Shown: positions 35,175-47,673, numbered from the stretch's first letter. The stretch: 64,000 nucleotides of DNA from Rhodamnia argentea (GCF_020921035.1 NC_063155.1:22871294-22935293); one strand, 5' to 3'. Translations and numbers: made by a program. Notes: generated by a model not told the origin, from the sequence alone.

Positions 35175-36260
35175 CTAACAAGCTTTTAGTGGCTTCCCAC
35201 ACAGGCAGTCGTTGTACTGGAACAACGAGGCTTCGAGGTGGTCGAACGGCGAGCCCGCCGGGATCCGCCCACACAGGTGGTTGTGGCTCAAGTCCATGTG
35301 CCCGATGAACGATGCGGCCGATATCGACTTCGGGATTGGCCCCCGCAGGTTGTTGTACGAAAGGTCCAGCGCCGTGAAGTAGGACCTCGGCCCGAACATG
35401 TCGGGTATCGGGCCCTGGATGGAGTTCCTGCTCAGGTTCAAGTTGCTCACCCCCGAGTTGATCAGGCTCCCTGGGATCGCCCCCGAGAGTTGGTTGTAAT
35501 CCAGGTTCAGTGTGGCGAGGACGGGCATTTTACCGAGCGATGGTGGGATTTGGCCCGAGAGCCGGTTCGCGGAAAGGTCCAGATCCGCTAACCGGTATAT
35601 TTGGGATATGGATGCCGGAACCGACCCGGTTATTTGGTTCCCGCTCAAAAGTGCCCGGCTCAACATCCGCAGCTTACCAAAATCTCGGGGAAGCGGACCT
35701 GAGATCCGGTTATTCCTCAAGTCGAGGTGCATCAAGCTCGACAGGCCCGTCAGGGAACTCGGGATCCGACCCGTTATCACGTTATCCGCCAGGTTGAGCA
35801 CCGTCAGTCGCTTCAGCCTCCCGATGTCCGCCGGTATCTTGCCCGACACGCGGTTCCCAATGAGGTCCAGGATCCGAAGGTACGGCAGGGACGCAAGGCA
35901 GGCGGGTATCTCGCCGGAGATGCCCTTCCAGTCGGCGACGGTGAGGCTGGAGAGGCGCTCGAGCCTGCATATCGCGGGAGATATCGTGCCGGTCATGTAG
36001 CCGGTCCGCTTGGCCCTCTCGAAGATGGGGTCTTCGGACTCGCCCCGGAGGTTGATGTCCGCAACGCGGCCGGAGTCGGCGTCGCAGCTGATGCCGTACC
36101 AGTTATGGCAGCAGTCGGGGCCGGTCCAGGAGTTGAAGATGCCGAGGTAGGACTCGTGAAGCCCGGCTCTGAAGGAGAGCAGCGCCGCCCGGTCCGACGG
36201 CGGGCAGGCGGCGGCGAGTCCAAGAAGTAATGACGTAGCAAAAATTACTTGAAGACTCAT
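35175..36260 (-). CDS. Secreted LRR protein, DRT100/PGIP type
   Basis: This is a single-exon 361-residue protein. A signal peptide (about 1-18, VIFATSLLLGLAAA) is followed by an LRR N-cap with paired cysteines (C19, C50-C51, C59; DCCHNWYGISC). About ten plant-type repeats of the xxLxxLxLxxNxxxGxIP pattern follow, and the C-cap has NDCLCGKPLKAC (C352, C354, C361). There is no transmembrane segment or kinase domain, so it is an apoplastic LRR protein rather than a receptor kinase. The closest relatives are the DRT100-like and polygalacturonase-inhibitor-like proteins. DRT100 was named for complementing bacterial DNA repair mutants, which is not good evidence of function; recognition of wall polymers or proteins is more likely. 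It lies tail to tail with the GH127 gene, as in Arabidopsis At5g12940/At5g12950. Confidence 0.92.
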   Translation of the reverse strand: MSLQVIFATSLLLGLAAACPPSDRAALLSFRAGLHESYLGIFNSWTGPDCCHNWYGISCDADSGRVADINLRGESEDPIFERAKRTGYMTGTISPAICRLERLSSLTVADWKGISGEIPACLASLPYLRILDLIGNRVSGKIPADIGRLKRLTVLNLADNVITGRIPSSLTGLSSLMHLDLRNNRISGPLPRDFGKLRMLSRALLSGNQITGSVPASISQIYRLADLDLSANRLSGQIPPSLGKMPVLATLNLDYNQLSGAIPGSLINSGVSNLNLSRNSIQGPIPDMFGPRSYFTALDLSYNNLRGPIPKSISAASFIGHMDLSHNHLCGRIPAGSPFDHLEASLFQYNDCLCGKPLKAC

Positions 36261-36417
36261 CCTTTTCCGCAGCTGAACTTCTCTGTTTTTTTCTGGCTAT
36301 CTATCGTGATGCTTCTTTGTTCTAGAGTACAGAGGACAACAGAGGGAAGATCAACCGAGCACCAGTGAAGTAGCGAAAGCTGACGATTGGCACATGGGCA
36401 TAGGGACTTGGGACAGA

Positions 36418-36424
36418 TTATATA
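36418..36424 (-). promoter_or_regulatory. TATA box of the LRR gene
   Basis: TATATAA on the minus strand lies about 160 bases upstream of the ATG at 36260, implying a leader of about 130 bases. The context CTATATAAT is a good plant TATA box. Confidence 0.55.
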
Positions 36425-36429
36425 GTATT

Positions 36430-38964
36430 ATCTGTCTCCGGACGATTTTAACCCTGACAGAGCATGTGTATTTTCTCGTGCAATTTGGATTACATACTGA
36501 AAACTAGTAGGGTAATAAAGAACAATCTGAAAAATAATGGCTCTGTTATATAACGTGTACGATTTCAATTGCCAATCTTTTGGTCCGCGACTGTTTTCAG
36601 AAAATAATGCAATGAGCTTGTAGGTCCGATGGAACATGCAACGTCCTGCAACTTCAGACTGGAAATCCGTGGTTGTCCAATCGAATTGGGTATCTAAATG
36701 TCTGCTCAGTAGTGGAAAAAAGAAACAGTCTTTTCATATCGTTTCTCTGTTTTAGGGGCAGTAATTTTCTCTGCCCATTTGCAAAAAACTCGGTGCTAGT
36801 GAACCCATTTCAATGGGAGATTCAAATCTGCGCTGTGTTTTTACACTTGACCACTGTTTGGCAAAAAAGCTAAGATGGACCCAGAGAAAGAAGCAGAGAG
36901 AGAGAGAGACATGAGTCTTGGGGATTGCATTTCCTTTAAGGACACTCCATCTTCTTTTTTGTCAGGTAATGAGAAAAATATCCAACGAGTTCCCGAGAAA
37001 AATGAGGTACGTGCTGGATTTGGAACCCATCTGTTACCATGATCTGAGGCAAGATCGTTCCTTTGCACGATTTTCTTAATTTAATGATCTTCTCCTGAAT
37101 CCCCTCCATGAAAATGGTTGAAAGGAACAGGAAAGTCGCACTGGGTGTGAGCAAGCTGACAGGTTTTGTTTTTCCTAGGAGTTGGCAGAGAAATCTGACG
37201 ACCCAGCTGGTACCCAGTAGTAATTAATGGTTCTCCATCGCTCTAGATGTATAAACTATAGTTGCAGTAACCTCACTGTCGCTTGGGAGTCGGGATTTTC
37301 TTTTTCTTGTTAACATTAACTTCCAGTTTTTCTGGCATCCACCGGTAATGGACGGTGATATGAGCGAACGGCGACATGAACCGATGTTGTATTAGATACG
37401 AAAGTATGAGGTTCTTGAAATGAGGAAAATTGATCATGACTCGGCATCTATCTATCGGAGAGAGATGAATAGAACTCAACTCACATGATTGGGCAAGGAG
37501 AAGTTGTAATCTCCAAGATCTGAACCTAGTTAGAGCCTTCACTTCATTGTGCCTAATGAATAAACACACACAAGAGAGGCTTTCAGCCTGTTATGCTTCT
37601 CCAGGTATAGATTGTGTTTTCATTTGAATTGGACTCTTGGCAGCACTTCTCTGCGTTTACATTGAGGATGTCCGGTCGCAGGTATTTCGATCCATCTGGT
37701 CTTGAGAAAGTCGCACCAGAGAATGACGATGTTTACAGCGCACCCACCAGGAGGAATCGCATTTTTTGTTGAATTCGCCCGGTCACGTATTCTTCCATGC
37801 CACTAGACTTCAATCCCGCCGCGAACCAAAATGTGACAAGTTTGAACTTCTTTCTTCCCTAGAGCAAGCTATGGCAAGACGGACACTCAAGAAGACGTGT
37901 ACCAAGGCCTAGTCCCCTTTCCAATACCGAGTCACAATGGACAGAGCGACAACCATGACTCACTGGAGCAGAGGAACTAAAGGCGCGGATGGCGAAAGCG
38001 GGACCGTTGAAGCGGCTGTATAAACTCGCACGCATCTTTCTCATAGTCTAGCCATGAAGATCACGAATTACTTGTTGTGTACGACTGTATCTTTACTTAC
38101 AGGAAGATTAGCTAAGCCGCTGCCCATTCAGTTCAGCAATCGGCAGCATTCTTCTTCTTAACAACGACTCACTAGCTAAGTAGGTCCTTTTTATTGGACC
38201 AAAAAAAAAAAAAAAGTAGGTCCTTTTGTTCCTGTCAAGATATCAATGCACACAATCCTCCATCCTTCAACAGTCCTCCAATCTAAATGACAAGTTAGCT
38301 AATATCATTTGATCTCTTCCTCTAGATTGAACAGTTTTGCAGCTCTGACTAGTTCAGGTGCTCACTGGTTGAGTCAACAACCGAAACAATTTCAGCAGAA
38401 AATGTTGGGGTACTTCACGTGGCTGTGCACAAAGCATGGCATCGAACATGGCCATTCATCATGTTGCCAAGACAAAGCCATGGCCATTAATCAACCTTAT
38501 GATGAGGTCGGACGGTGACCCGGTTCAACCCGTATAACAAGATTATGGGCATAATGAATGGAATATTTCAAGGTGTCATGGGATCACTTCTACAGTAATT
38601 ACAGGAAAGTAGGCTGATGATTTCCTACAAATTATTCGTATGCGGCGAACTCTAACAGATGTTCAAAAGTAGAGAAGTTTAACACCTTATGATTTTAGTT
38701 TCATCTCGTTTGGAGTACGTCTGACAGTTGACAACAAATTTACGACCTCCACCCACTCCCAATATGCACCTGAGTTATCACCATAACTATGATGAAATGC
38801 AGAAGCAGAAGACTCAGAAAAAAAAAAATACAACTGCATGAAGGCAACAAAGAATGAATTATTTAACTTGGCTGAACAGATTAAAAGGAGGCAAAAGGAA
38901 CAAAGAAAGAGGGCCCTTTCCTACATTTCCAAAAATTTACAGAACACAGCAAAACATTCAGCTG
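36430..38964. other. Intergenic DNA, no supported gene
   Basis: Short frames occur on both strands but none has a recognisable domain. The frame at 37668-37770 (GRRYFDPSGLEKVAPENDD) looks protein-like in composition but is isolated, and I cannot place it. Poly-A runs lie near 38200 and 38820. The 3' UTR of the FAR1-related gene occupies the last few hundred bases. Confidence 0.45.
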
Positions 38965-41765
38965 TCAAGGCAAACGATTGTCGTGCAACTGCATCGAAGC
39001 TACGTTTTGGAACTGCGTAGATGGAACATTATGAAACATTGTCGGCACCAAATTATGCAATTGCATTGGCACCATGCCATGTAGGTGTGCTGTTCTCACC
39101 TGGAGACCTTCCTGCAATGCAACACAGACGAAAAAATTAATCATGGATATGTCAATGTGATGGGAAGTGCATTCCTCCTGGTTATCCTAGCAGGCTAGCA
39201 CTTGAAATCGGCCTTATCGAATAAATGCACTCACCGCTACATCTAACACCAAGGAAAACACGATTGTACAACACTGCAGCCCTAAAATTCCATGCCTATC
39301 AACTTGATTGGCCAATTATCTGACCTAGTATCAGCATAGCATCTTAACATTGAATCACAGTCGAGAGCTTTTAGAATATTAAAGCACGCATATCTCGGTG
39401 CAAAAGGAATTAAATCACCAGCAAAAATCTTAGGAAGTGAGGCTGCCAGACTCGCGCTACATTCCTGTTCAAAGTAACTTAACAAGGGGTAGCCCACAAC
39501 AATAAGCGATAGCCTAAAAGGAAGAGCGACAAACCATTTGATGAAGACCATCTTGCGCCATGGCTCCAAGAAGATCAGGCTCCGTTATCTGTAACAACAG
39601 AAAGCCATTTCGGAAATCACAAACGATTGAAGAATTCAACAGGGATGTGATTTAGACAGATGAATAAGAATGGGCAAGTTTGATTCTCTGTATTCTGTAC
39701 ACACATACTCGTCACAAAAATGACTACTCAATAATCATACAGAAATTGAAACACTAACCTTTCCTTTTCTGCTTGTACTCTTACTTATGTTGCTGGCTTT
39801 TGGATGAGGTACCTGCTCTTTGGATGTACTGCATGGGTTCTCTTCTTCAGCATTGCAGATTGCATGGGTTGTTGAGTTATTAGGATGTGCTTCATTCTCA
39901 GCCGGAGCATTTACACTTGCGCATTGCTTAAGAGCTGCCACAATGGCACATAATGCAATATTGTAACTCTCTTGAGAAAGAGACCCTTCTTCACCCAATA
40001 TTATAGCTCGTCGACACAAATCGTTGTAACGACGCACTTTGGACTGCATATCCTCCAATTTTTCACCGATGGGATGCCTGCTTACAGCAGCATTAGTCCA
40101 GCGCTGCAGAATATATCTCGACGGAATGCTAAAGACACCAGACATTTGGAGAACAATCATAGCATGCCTGCAGAGGTACCCTTTGTATTCAAATGAATGG
40201 CACGAACAATATATACTGGACTTCGACTCGCTCCATTCCACAACGTAATTCTGATCATCTTCAAATTCTTTAACAGTATATATTGTCGCTCTCTCATCCT
40301 CACTTTCTTTCTTCAGATGACAAGCAGCTGCTCCCAAGACCTCAATCTGAAATTTTCTAAAGATTTCGTGAGTATAAACTAATGACATTTGCTTCTCAAA
40401 AGGTGAAGGAGACTTCAACTCAGGTGCCTCATGCCATGCGTCAAAATCTGCTTTTGCTTCCTCTTCATACCTATCTTCAAGAATAACCTTGTATTTTTCA
40501 ATGAATTCTCGTAATGAAGTTTCCCCATTCACATATTTGTCAAACAAGGAGTTCAGACTTTCAGCACGCGAAAAAGCAGACAACCCAGCAAAAGATATAT
40601 CTCTCATGAAAGTAGGTGCCCACTGAATGCGGTCCTCGTACAACAGTTGGACCCATTCAGCCTCTCTAAGGTTCAATTTGTCAAGTAATTTCCACCATCT
40701 CTTCTCAAATTCTGCTTCACTCCATGATCCAAAAATACATTTGGTAAATTTTGCCACAAACGAGTCTTGCCAAACGCCTAAGTACTCAAGCTCTCTAGGA
40801 ATTTTGTCTAATATATGCCACAAACAAAAACAGTGACGGGTATGTGGAAAGACAACTGCAGTAGCTGATTTTATGGCATTGTTTTGATCAGTGAGTATCA
40901 CCTGCGGTGCATGTTCTCCCATGGCCACTAACCATGTTTGCATCAACCAAGCAAATGTATAAACAGTGTCATCCGCAATCAATGCAGAACCAAACAACGT
41001 GGGTTGACCGTGATGGTTCACTCCAATAAAAAGTACCAGGGGCATTTTATACTTATTCGCAAAATAGGTAGTATCAAAAGAAACCACATCCCCAAACTTG
41101 GAATAATCTTCTATGCCTTTGGCATCAACCCAAAAAACATTTCTCAGTCTATGCTCTTCGTTCAGATCAATTGCATAGAAAAATTTTGGGTTCTGTTCCT
41201 GCATGTGCATAAAAAATTCAAGCAGCAGTTGAGCATCACCATCCTCCAAAACCAAGCTCCTCCCTCTATCGTGTGGGTTTCTCAAGTAGTTATCTAAGTT
41301 ATCAAAATTTTGGTATGAACTGAACATTTTGGACATTGAAGATAGATTTTTCCGTTTTCGCATGCGGACATCATTGTTCGCTAGATCAGCATCTCTGTGG
41401 CTCCGGAAAAAATGCACTTGGGCAGGTAAAAGATCATGATTATGCTCCTTCACAAAACTATAAACAAACCATTTGCCATTCTGCCTCCTCTTCACATGCA
41501 TGCTTGCCTTACAACCTATTTTAGGAGAAGGTCTTGGGTTAATGGCATCATCTGACTGCTGTTTATTCCCATATCGTATGCACGAAAACTTGGCATCAAT
41601 AAATTCTTTTGATGCTCTAGATCGGCGACTACTCAATTTGGCAGTACCAAAACCTGCAGCTCGTGCATACTCTTTATAGAAAGCATATGCATCTTCATGT
41701 GACTCAAATTCCATGTCATAACGAGGTTCTGCAATTGTATTGGCTGTGACCTTATCAGATTCCAT
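38965..41765 (-). CDS. FAR1-related sequence (FRS) transcription factor
   Basis: Three coding exons on the minus strand (41765-39759, 39588-39535, 39111-38965) give 735 residues. The FAR1 zinc finger of the WRKY/GCM1 fold has C62, C85, H108 and H110 (EHNH). A MULE-type transposase core follows (about 205-310; FDTTY D231, ILTDQ D293), then a SWIM zinc finger with C520, C522, C532 and H534 (CSC...CRH). The family derives from a domesticated Mutator-like transposase; FHY3/FAR1 act in phytochrome A signalling, and this member is closest in style to FRS2/FRS4. Start: the first in-frame ATG is 41765; upstream there is only a GTG. The large open frame could read on to a stop at 39735, but a GTTAGT donor at 39758 joins in frame to ITEPDLLGAMAQDGLHQM and then EGLQVRTAHLHGMVP..., a tail like those of other FRS proteins. 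Intron retention would give a shorter form. Confidence 0.92.
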
Positions 41766-44156
41766 CGCCACATCCCTAACGCTTAAATGCCTCTTCACAC
41801 ATTCAAGTCTACCATACTCTACTCAATGATTGCATTCAGTCTCTAACTTCTCAGGCAATCTCAAGAAACTGTCGGATCTTCCAAGAGAGAGAATTCGTCG
41901 TGCAATGCCCTTTCTCAATGCTTTTACTTGTTGACTTTGGAGCTTTTGCCCTCTAACACTCTGGCCACAGCAAAAAAAAAAAAATCACATCTTCCTTCAA
42001 CACAATTGAGATTATGGACAAAGCACAATGTGCAACTGTTAAATGAGGAAATGACTGCTGAAAGCTATCTATGGTTGAATAGCACAGTGACCTTATTTCT
42101 TCTTGTCTAAGAAGATCTACTGTTAACAAAAAGAATTCCTCGATGGATTTTATACATCAAATATATCAACCACCTTTGAGAAAAGAATTAGTTTGTTTTG
42201 TAGAGCATTTTCATTGATAGCTATCAAAAATAAATATAAGCCAATTCTCATGACTCTCCCATTATCTCTAATCTCCATTTTTTTCTATCCATTCACAATA
42301 AAACAAACACCCTCTCTCTCCATTCACACAGAAACCAACAAATTCTCTCTTCCCTCTCACTTGCATGCATGTATCTGTGTGGTTCAAGACTAGTATTTGA
42401 TGATAAAAATGTTCCACACGCTCTTCAATCATTAGGCATAAGTTAGAAGGATAAACCTAACACGTGTTAAACTACCAGCAAACCAAATCAATCTTCTAAT
42501 CAACAATCGGGGAGAAGTTGAAAATCTATCAACAGTTAATATGAATCTAATAACAAGAAAATACAAAATGCCTTAAACAGTAGAAAAAAGAACCAAACGT
42601 CCCCCAGGTAGTTTATTAAGATATCTCAGTCCATGAAGAAATTAAGTTGGCATTCGTAAATGATATAGGTAGACAGCCTTGCATTCACTCAATGCCTACA
42701 AACTCACAGTTTGGGGTACAACTATGAGAAAAAGTATTCGAGAGATCTGGTTTTTCCTTTCATCCTTATCATAGGGTAACACTTGAAAGGACTCGACTCG
42801 TCAGATATCTGCTCTGATTGCAGAGCAACTTCACCAATTTTTGTTTTGATTGCATCATTTTGAAGAGAACTCCTTAGCTTCCTCCTTTTACAAAAATTTC
42901 TCATTACGATGAGTAGATTTCATTGAGTCTAACAAAAACTCAAGTTACTTCAAACCTCACCTTCTACACTAATAACTAAAGCTGTGAATAAATGCTTGCA
43001 TATTGAAATAGCTGAATGATTATTGGAACATATCCCATCTGTGATCTGTGTGAATTGTCTAACAGTAAGATCCTGTGCTATGCACAGTCAGTGCATTAAA
43101 AACGAAAACATTTTTTATTAGGTATGGTTAACAAGTGCCCTGGATATGGTTAAAAAGTGTCCTGGGGGCTCTCGTTACCAATACCCTTCCAAAAATCATC
43201 TATTGCATTCAACTCCTAAAACTAAAACAACAGCAGACTTATCCTGTCCACATCGGGTGGAGCGGCTAACAAGCAGTGATAATGGTTCGACCCAAATACC
43301 CAGAATGTATGGACATCTCTCCAATCGATAAGAACATCTTACTCTCCAAATGTTCAAAATCAACATCTTACGTCATTCACACAGCAATTGTCATTGCTTG
43401 TTGCATGTACATTTAGCGACAAGAGGAATGTGGTAGCGTTAATGATATAATGTGCTGTCTTATTGGGCCTCTCGTTCCTCACTGACAAAAGCAAGCCGTT
43501 TAAGCTAGAATTCTTGACGAACCTGAATATAGTTCTCGTGTTGCCAAACTTTTACTGATCAGGTGAACACTTTTTATCCCTCATTTTTTACATGTGACCA
43601 AACCCTAGAATCGCAAGAGAGAAAAAATTCTATGAGATTCATCTGGTTGAGGTACCTAGACGGAAGGATTATGAGTATATTCACTCGATACTAACATAAT
43701 GTAGATGCTCGATCCACCTAGGTTTCACTTACAATGTACCAAATTTTCCCCTTTAGCAAAAAATTTAAGTGACGTAGACCTATATCCTTAGCACACACCA
43801 ACGAGCCTAATCGAAATTTTGAAGTCGATCATCCAGAATTTGCACTCCTAACGACATTACCAACGAGCCCAATCAGACTGTGCAAGTTAGTCATCAAAGA
43901 ACTTGCGCTCCTTATAACGACGAGCTCGCTATACAGCACAGCACAAACATCAGAAGCACAGGATGAATTGTCTACCCTCGAATGCACCCAATTCAAGAGC
44001 ACGAAAGACTTTCAGCATCCCAAAAACAGCTGAAAGCACCCAATGAACCGTTTCGTCCTTCGCATCACTAGCTTGGACGGAACCAGAACTGCGAGTAAAA
44101 CGAGCGAACTCGAACAAGTACGTGAGCACAGGTATTAGCGGTTCTCGAGAACTCAC
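41766..44156 (-). other. Leader intron region of the FRS gene
   Basis: No coding gene is supported. If the donor at 44156 is used, most of this stretch is a 5' leader intron; its acceptor lies somewhere before 41765, but I could not fix it. Several short upstream ATGs occur within 60 bases of the start codon on the minus strand. The frames at 42722-43331 have no recognisable domain. Confidence 0.4.
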
Positions 44157-44240
44157 CGATCACTTCCTTGAGCTGAAATTGGCGATTCCCCGGAAAGAAA
44201 ACAGAGAGAGCTGAGAGGGAAGGCGAGAGATTCTTGAAGA
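44157..44240 (-). promoter_or_regulatory. Probable 5' leader exon of the FRS gene
   Basis: On the minus strand, a purine-rich AGAGAGAAAG-type sequence leads to '...CAAGGAAGTGATCG' followed by the strong donor GTGAGTTC at 44156. FRS genes commonly have a non-coding first exon separated by a long intron, so I assign it to the gene at 38965-41765. There is no transcript evidence. Confidence 0.4.
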
Positions 44241-44479
44241 TGAATTCTTCTTTTCTGTGTTTTTTTCAAGTGCCGCGAGACGATGATGCAGGTTGAGTCC
44301 GACTCGGGTATCAGAAATAGAATGCTGTTTTCGGGTCTTTTCGGCTGCGGAGCACAGCAGAGAGGAAGAATCAGGGCTTCGAATGGGTTATACGGGCACC
44401 CGACTCAGGGGTGCTTTGGTAATTTTAGCTTGTTGATTTGTTTTTGTCGATTTAGGAAGTTTGCAAAGGAAGAAACCGG

Positions 44480-44840
44480 GGAAAAATGGCGCAATTAATT
44501 CTTAAACTTTTGCCCTATGTGTAATGTGACCATTTTACTTTTAATTTATTCAATGAGGTCCATAAACTTTAGCCATAATATGCAATGTCATAGCTGAACT
44601 TTAAATTTATTCAATAAAATTTCTAAATTTTTAGTTAATATTCAATTTAATCCCAAAATTATATGAAAATGTTCAATATCGTCCTTCTATTAATTCAAAT
44701 TCAATGACAACATTGAATTTTTTTCATATAGTTCGGGACTAGATTGAACATAAATCAAAAATTTAGGAATCGCGTGAAATAAATTAAGAGTTCATGGGCC
44801 ACGTTGCATGTTAACTAAAAGTTCAAACATTATTTCTATC
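44480..44840. repeat. AT-rich foldback repeat (TTCAAT family), copy 1
   Basis: Phrases of the type 'AATTTATTCAAT(G/A)' and 'CATAAACTTTAGCC' in the left half reappear inverted in the right half ('GAACATAAATCAAAAATTTAGG', 'AAATTAAGAGTTCATGGGCC'). The same phrases build the repeat at 51030-51530. Non-coding; class unknown. Confidence 0.5.
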
Positions 44841-46911
44841 ATCAACCCTAAAGAGAAAGATTTGGTGATAAGGGAAGTGACATGATGTAATGATGGAGTG
44901 GCCAATTGTTACAATCTAGGGACGAATCCAACTCTTCACAATTGTGGCAAAAGACAACTATACCCTCTATTTCATCAATGTCATTAAAGTCGTAAAGTCT
45001 TGCGAAATTTATCCATCTTTACTTTTCACCGTTGCAAATTCTCCCTATCTCAAAAATTACCGCCCCTAGTGATCACACTGGATAGGTGAAGGCCGCGGGT
45101 CCGATTTCCCGGTCTATCTTCAGACCCGAGGGAACCTTGGTTAGGATAGAAAGGCCTTCCTCCCAAAGCTGCAACCCCAACCTTTTCATTTGACTACTGG
45201 GTCGTCGGTTCGAGCCTCTGAGCTTTCTTAAGGCCCGCGATCGCACAATTTGGTGTTTGATCTCAATTGAGCTACCGTTTTCGTGTGTTTCTTACGGTGA
45301 ATTTGAGCACGTCTCGCTGCTAGGGTTACTAAGTGAACGGGAAAATCCAAGCAAAATACCTTGTCAACTATGTTTATGCGGCAACGTCTTGACCGGTGGG
45401 GTGATACCGAGCAACACGCCGTTCGCATGACACGAAGACGCCATGAGATGAAACACGAATTAAAGAGAGACAATGCGAATCTAACATGACACGGCACGTT
45501 TAACTTTATTATGTCTACCCAAATTAACAGATTTTCATCATAATTCATTTTTTTTTTAATAAAAGGCATCACATATGTACATGATATCGTATTTCCAGAT
45601 GCTATACAAGGTATATAACATAGGTTCTCATTTGTGGTACATGATTATAAAAATATAGATCGAGCCTCGTGCCAATATGGCACGTCGCTTTGTATTGTGA
45701 AATCCTTAGTAATTTTCAAACTGTTACATGGTGATGGACGTTCTAAATATGCCTCCCTCGTTTACCTAAACGATTGCATGCCGTGTACGGACTTTCGTTG
45801 CTTCACGAGAATGTCAGCATGTTGTCCCACAATTGAACTTCTAACTTCTGTGCTTCTCAAATCAATCGCTATCTAAACAATGGGACCTGCATGCAAAGAA
45901 TCGGGGTGGAGATTAGGTTAATCTTCGGGAATCCGACGTCGTAGAAACGTCGTGAATTAGTATAGGAGACATGTTCTGGTACTGGGGAGGGGGGAAAGTA
46001 TGTTAAGTCCCTGCGGAAGGGAGTCCGACATCGCCCCGACCGCTACCATTTCTCTTTGTTTAAAGGTCTTTGTGGCTACCCAGCGAGACCCCAAACCAAA
46101 GAAGATCAATTGTATGAAATGGACGAAGAACTCAAGGTATGAATTGATCTTTTGAGTCGGTGTTGGTTTGCCTACCTCTAGCCCTTCTTGGGTCTGGAGA
46201 CCGTATTGACCAGATGATGTTGCATGTCTCTGTATCTCTAATCTAAAGTGGGTTTGAAGTTTGAACCAGGAAGACAGGAGTTAGGTTAAGACATTGCCAA
46301 ACAACAACCACCACCACCGCCGCCTTGGGCTTCTCGCGTGATTCTATCCATTTACTTGCACGACTTGGTAATTCGAAAAATGAAAATTTCTCTCGATCCA
46401 TCGTGACCAACTTAAATTTTGATTGCGTAGAACATGATTACAACTAAATCAAACACGACAAACGTGGCCCATCGAACGAATTAGTTAGTCACGCACCCTG
46501 CCTTCTTATTCGGTCGCTAGTATTAGCCGTTTGTTGTGCTAGTTACGTGCAACCCGTAATCGCCGCAACTAATTTACCAATCGTCTGTCTTTAATCCATC
46601 TCGATCGCCATAAAGACCCCTTCTATCTTCTTTGGAAGCTCTAGAAAGGGATTGACTAGCACTTCCAAAGTTCCACATCAAGACTCTTAACTCCTTTTGC
46701 TTTCCTTTGTTATCTATTCTTTTGGCATTTCTAGATAAAGTTCGGAAAGTCAATAGCCAAAAAAAAAAAAAAGCGCCAAAAACTGGATTTCCTTTTCCAC
46801 TTTTTTCGCAGGGGAGAAAAAGGAAACTTCGGGGCTTCCAGCGCTTTGCATTCGCACCCCTATTTCCCTTAAAACCGAAACGTATGATTCTCTTGTCTAC
46901 TCGGGTCTGGC
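44841..46911. other. Intergenic DNA, no supported gene
   Basis: A tRNA-like box B word (GGTTCGAGCC) occurs near 45203, but no matching box A at the right spacing was found. The frames at 45228-45876 and 46574-47092 are unrecognised, and the latter overlaps a transposon. (CCA/CCG)n-like triplets lie near 46306-46322. Confidence 0.45.
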
Positions 46912-47213
46912 TAGACATGGTCACAAGTTGATTTGGACCCGAACCCGGCCCATGAAATAACTGAAACCAACTCATGAAATAGCCAAAACTAGCCCATTGA
47001 CAGGGACTACCGGTTCCGAACCGAAACCGGCACGTGGAATAACCGAAACCGGCCCGTTGACGGGGACCACCGGAACCGGCCCGGCCCCTCAAGGGCCGGT
47101 TACCGTTTAAAAAAATTTGGAACTAGAATCGAGACCACCCCTTCAAGGGCCGGTTCCAATTCAAGCATGGCCACGAACCGGAACCGGTAGTTCACGGCCC
47201 GTGGCCATGTGTA
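46912..47213. mobile_element. Short hAT-like non-autonomous element
   Basis: The ends TAGACATGGTCAC and, in reverse complement, TACACATGGCCAC match at 11 of 13 positions. The flanks GGTCTGGC (46904-46911) and GGTCCGGC (47214-47221) form an 8-bp target duplication with one mismatch. The 302-bp interior is rich in CCGGCCC, GGGCCGG and AACCGG in inverted order and has no transposase. Target length and subterminal style point to hAT, but a different family from 24417-25116. Confidence 0.68.
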
Positions 47214-47392
47214 GGTCCGGCTAATATGGTATGTTTTGGGTGTGTTTTACTTTTTATATCAAATTGGTACGTTTGTGATAAATTTATCCAAAATTATTTT
47301 TTTCGATCACAAAAAATCTCAAACCGATACACATGTGACAATTTTTACCTCAAGCTATTTTTTTAACCACCAAAAATTCCAAACGCAAGATT

Positions 47393-47673
47393 CTAAGATA
47401 TATTAATTGTAAAAAGTACCTTTTAATCCTATGGCTTTTGATTTTTAATCGTACTTGACGACATATCGAATGTGATTAGATCCGTTCCACAATGATCTCA
47501 CGATCTCTTGGGAAAAAGTTCGTCGAACTCCTAAACGAATGCCCACCCGACAAAGCTGTGAAAAAAAAAAAATTGCCACGGACATGGAGGTGAAAATAAA
47601 GCGAATGAAGGTATGATTCTCTCGGTGCTTGTCAAACTTTTCTTTATGAGACTTAAAGTTATGGTTTATAAGC
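47393..47673. repeat. Dispersed direct repeat, copy 1
   Basis: It matches 49507-49774 in the same orientation. Shared exact blocks include GTAAAAAGTACCTTTTAATCC, CGTCGAACTCCTAAACGAATG and GAAAATAAAGCGAATGAA, with small indels between. It is non-coding and is either an unclassified element or a segmental duplication. Confidence 0.75.

Noticed and set aside
35238..36230. Plus-strand frames of 95-167 codons opposite the LRR gene
   Set aside because: They mirror the leucine-rich repeats on the other strand and have no independent start context or domain.
37668..37770. Isolated protein-like stretch GRRYFDPSGLEKVAPENDD
   Set aside because: No flanking exons, no recognised family and quickly stopped; kept only as a note in the intergenic entry.
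45085..45215. tRNA-like box B words (GGTCCGATTTCC and GGTTCGAGCC)
   Set aside because: No box A at a workable distance and no cloverleaf; insufficient to call a tRNA or SINE.
46574..47092. 172-codon minus-strand frame
   Set aside because: Its first half lies inside the hAT-like element and the rest is low-complexity; no domain or homologue is recognised.
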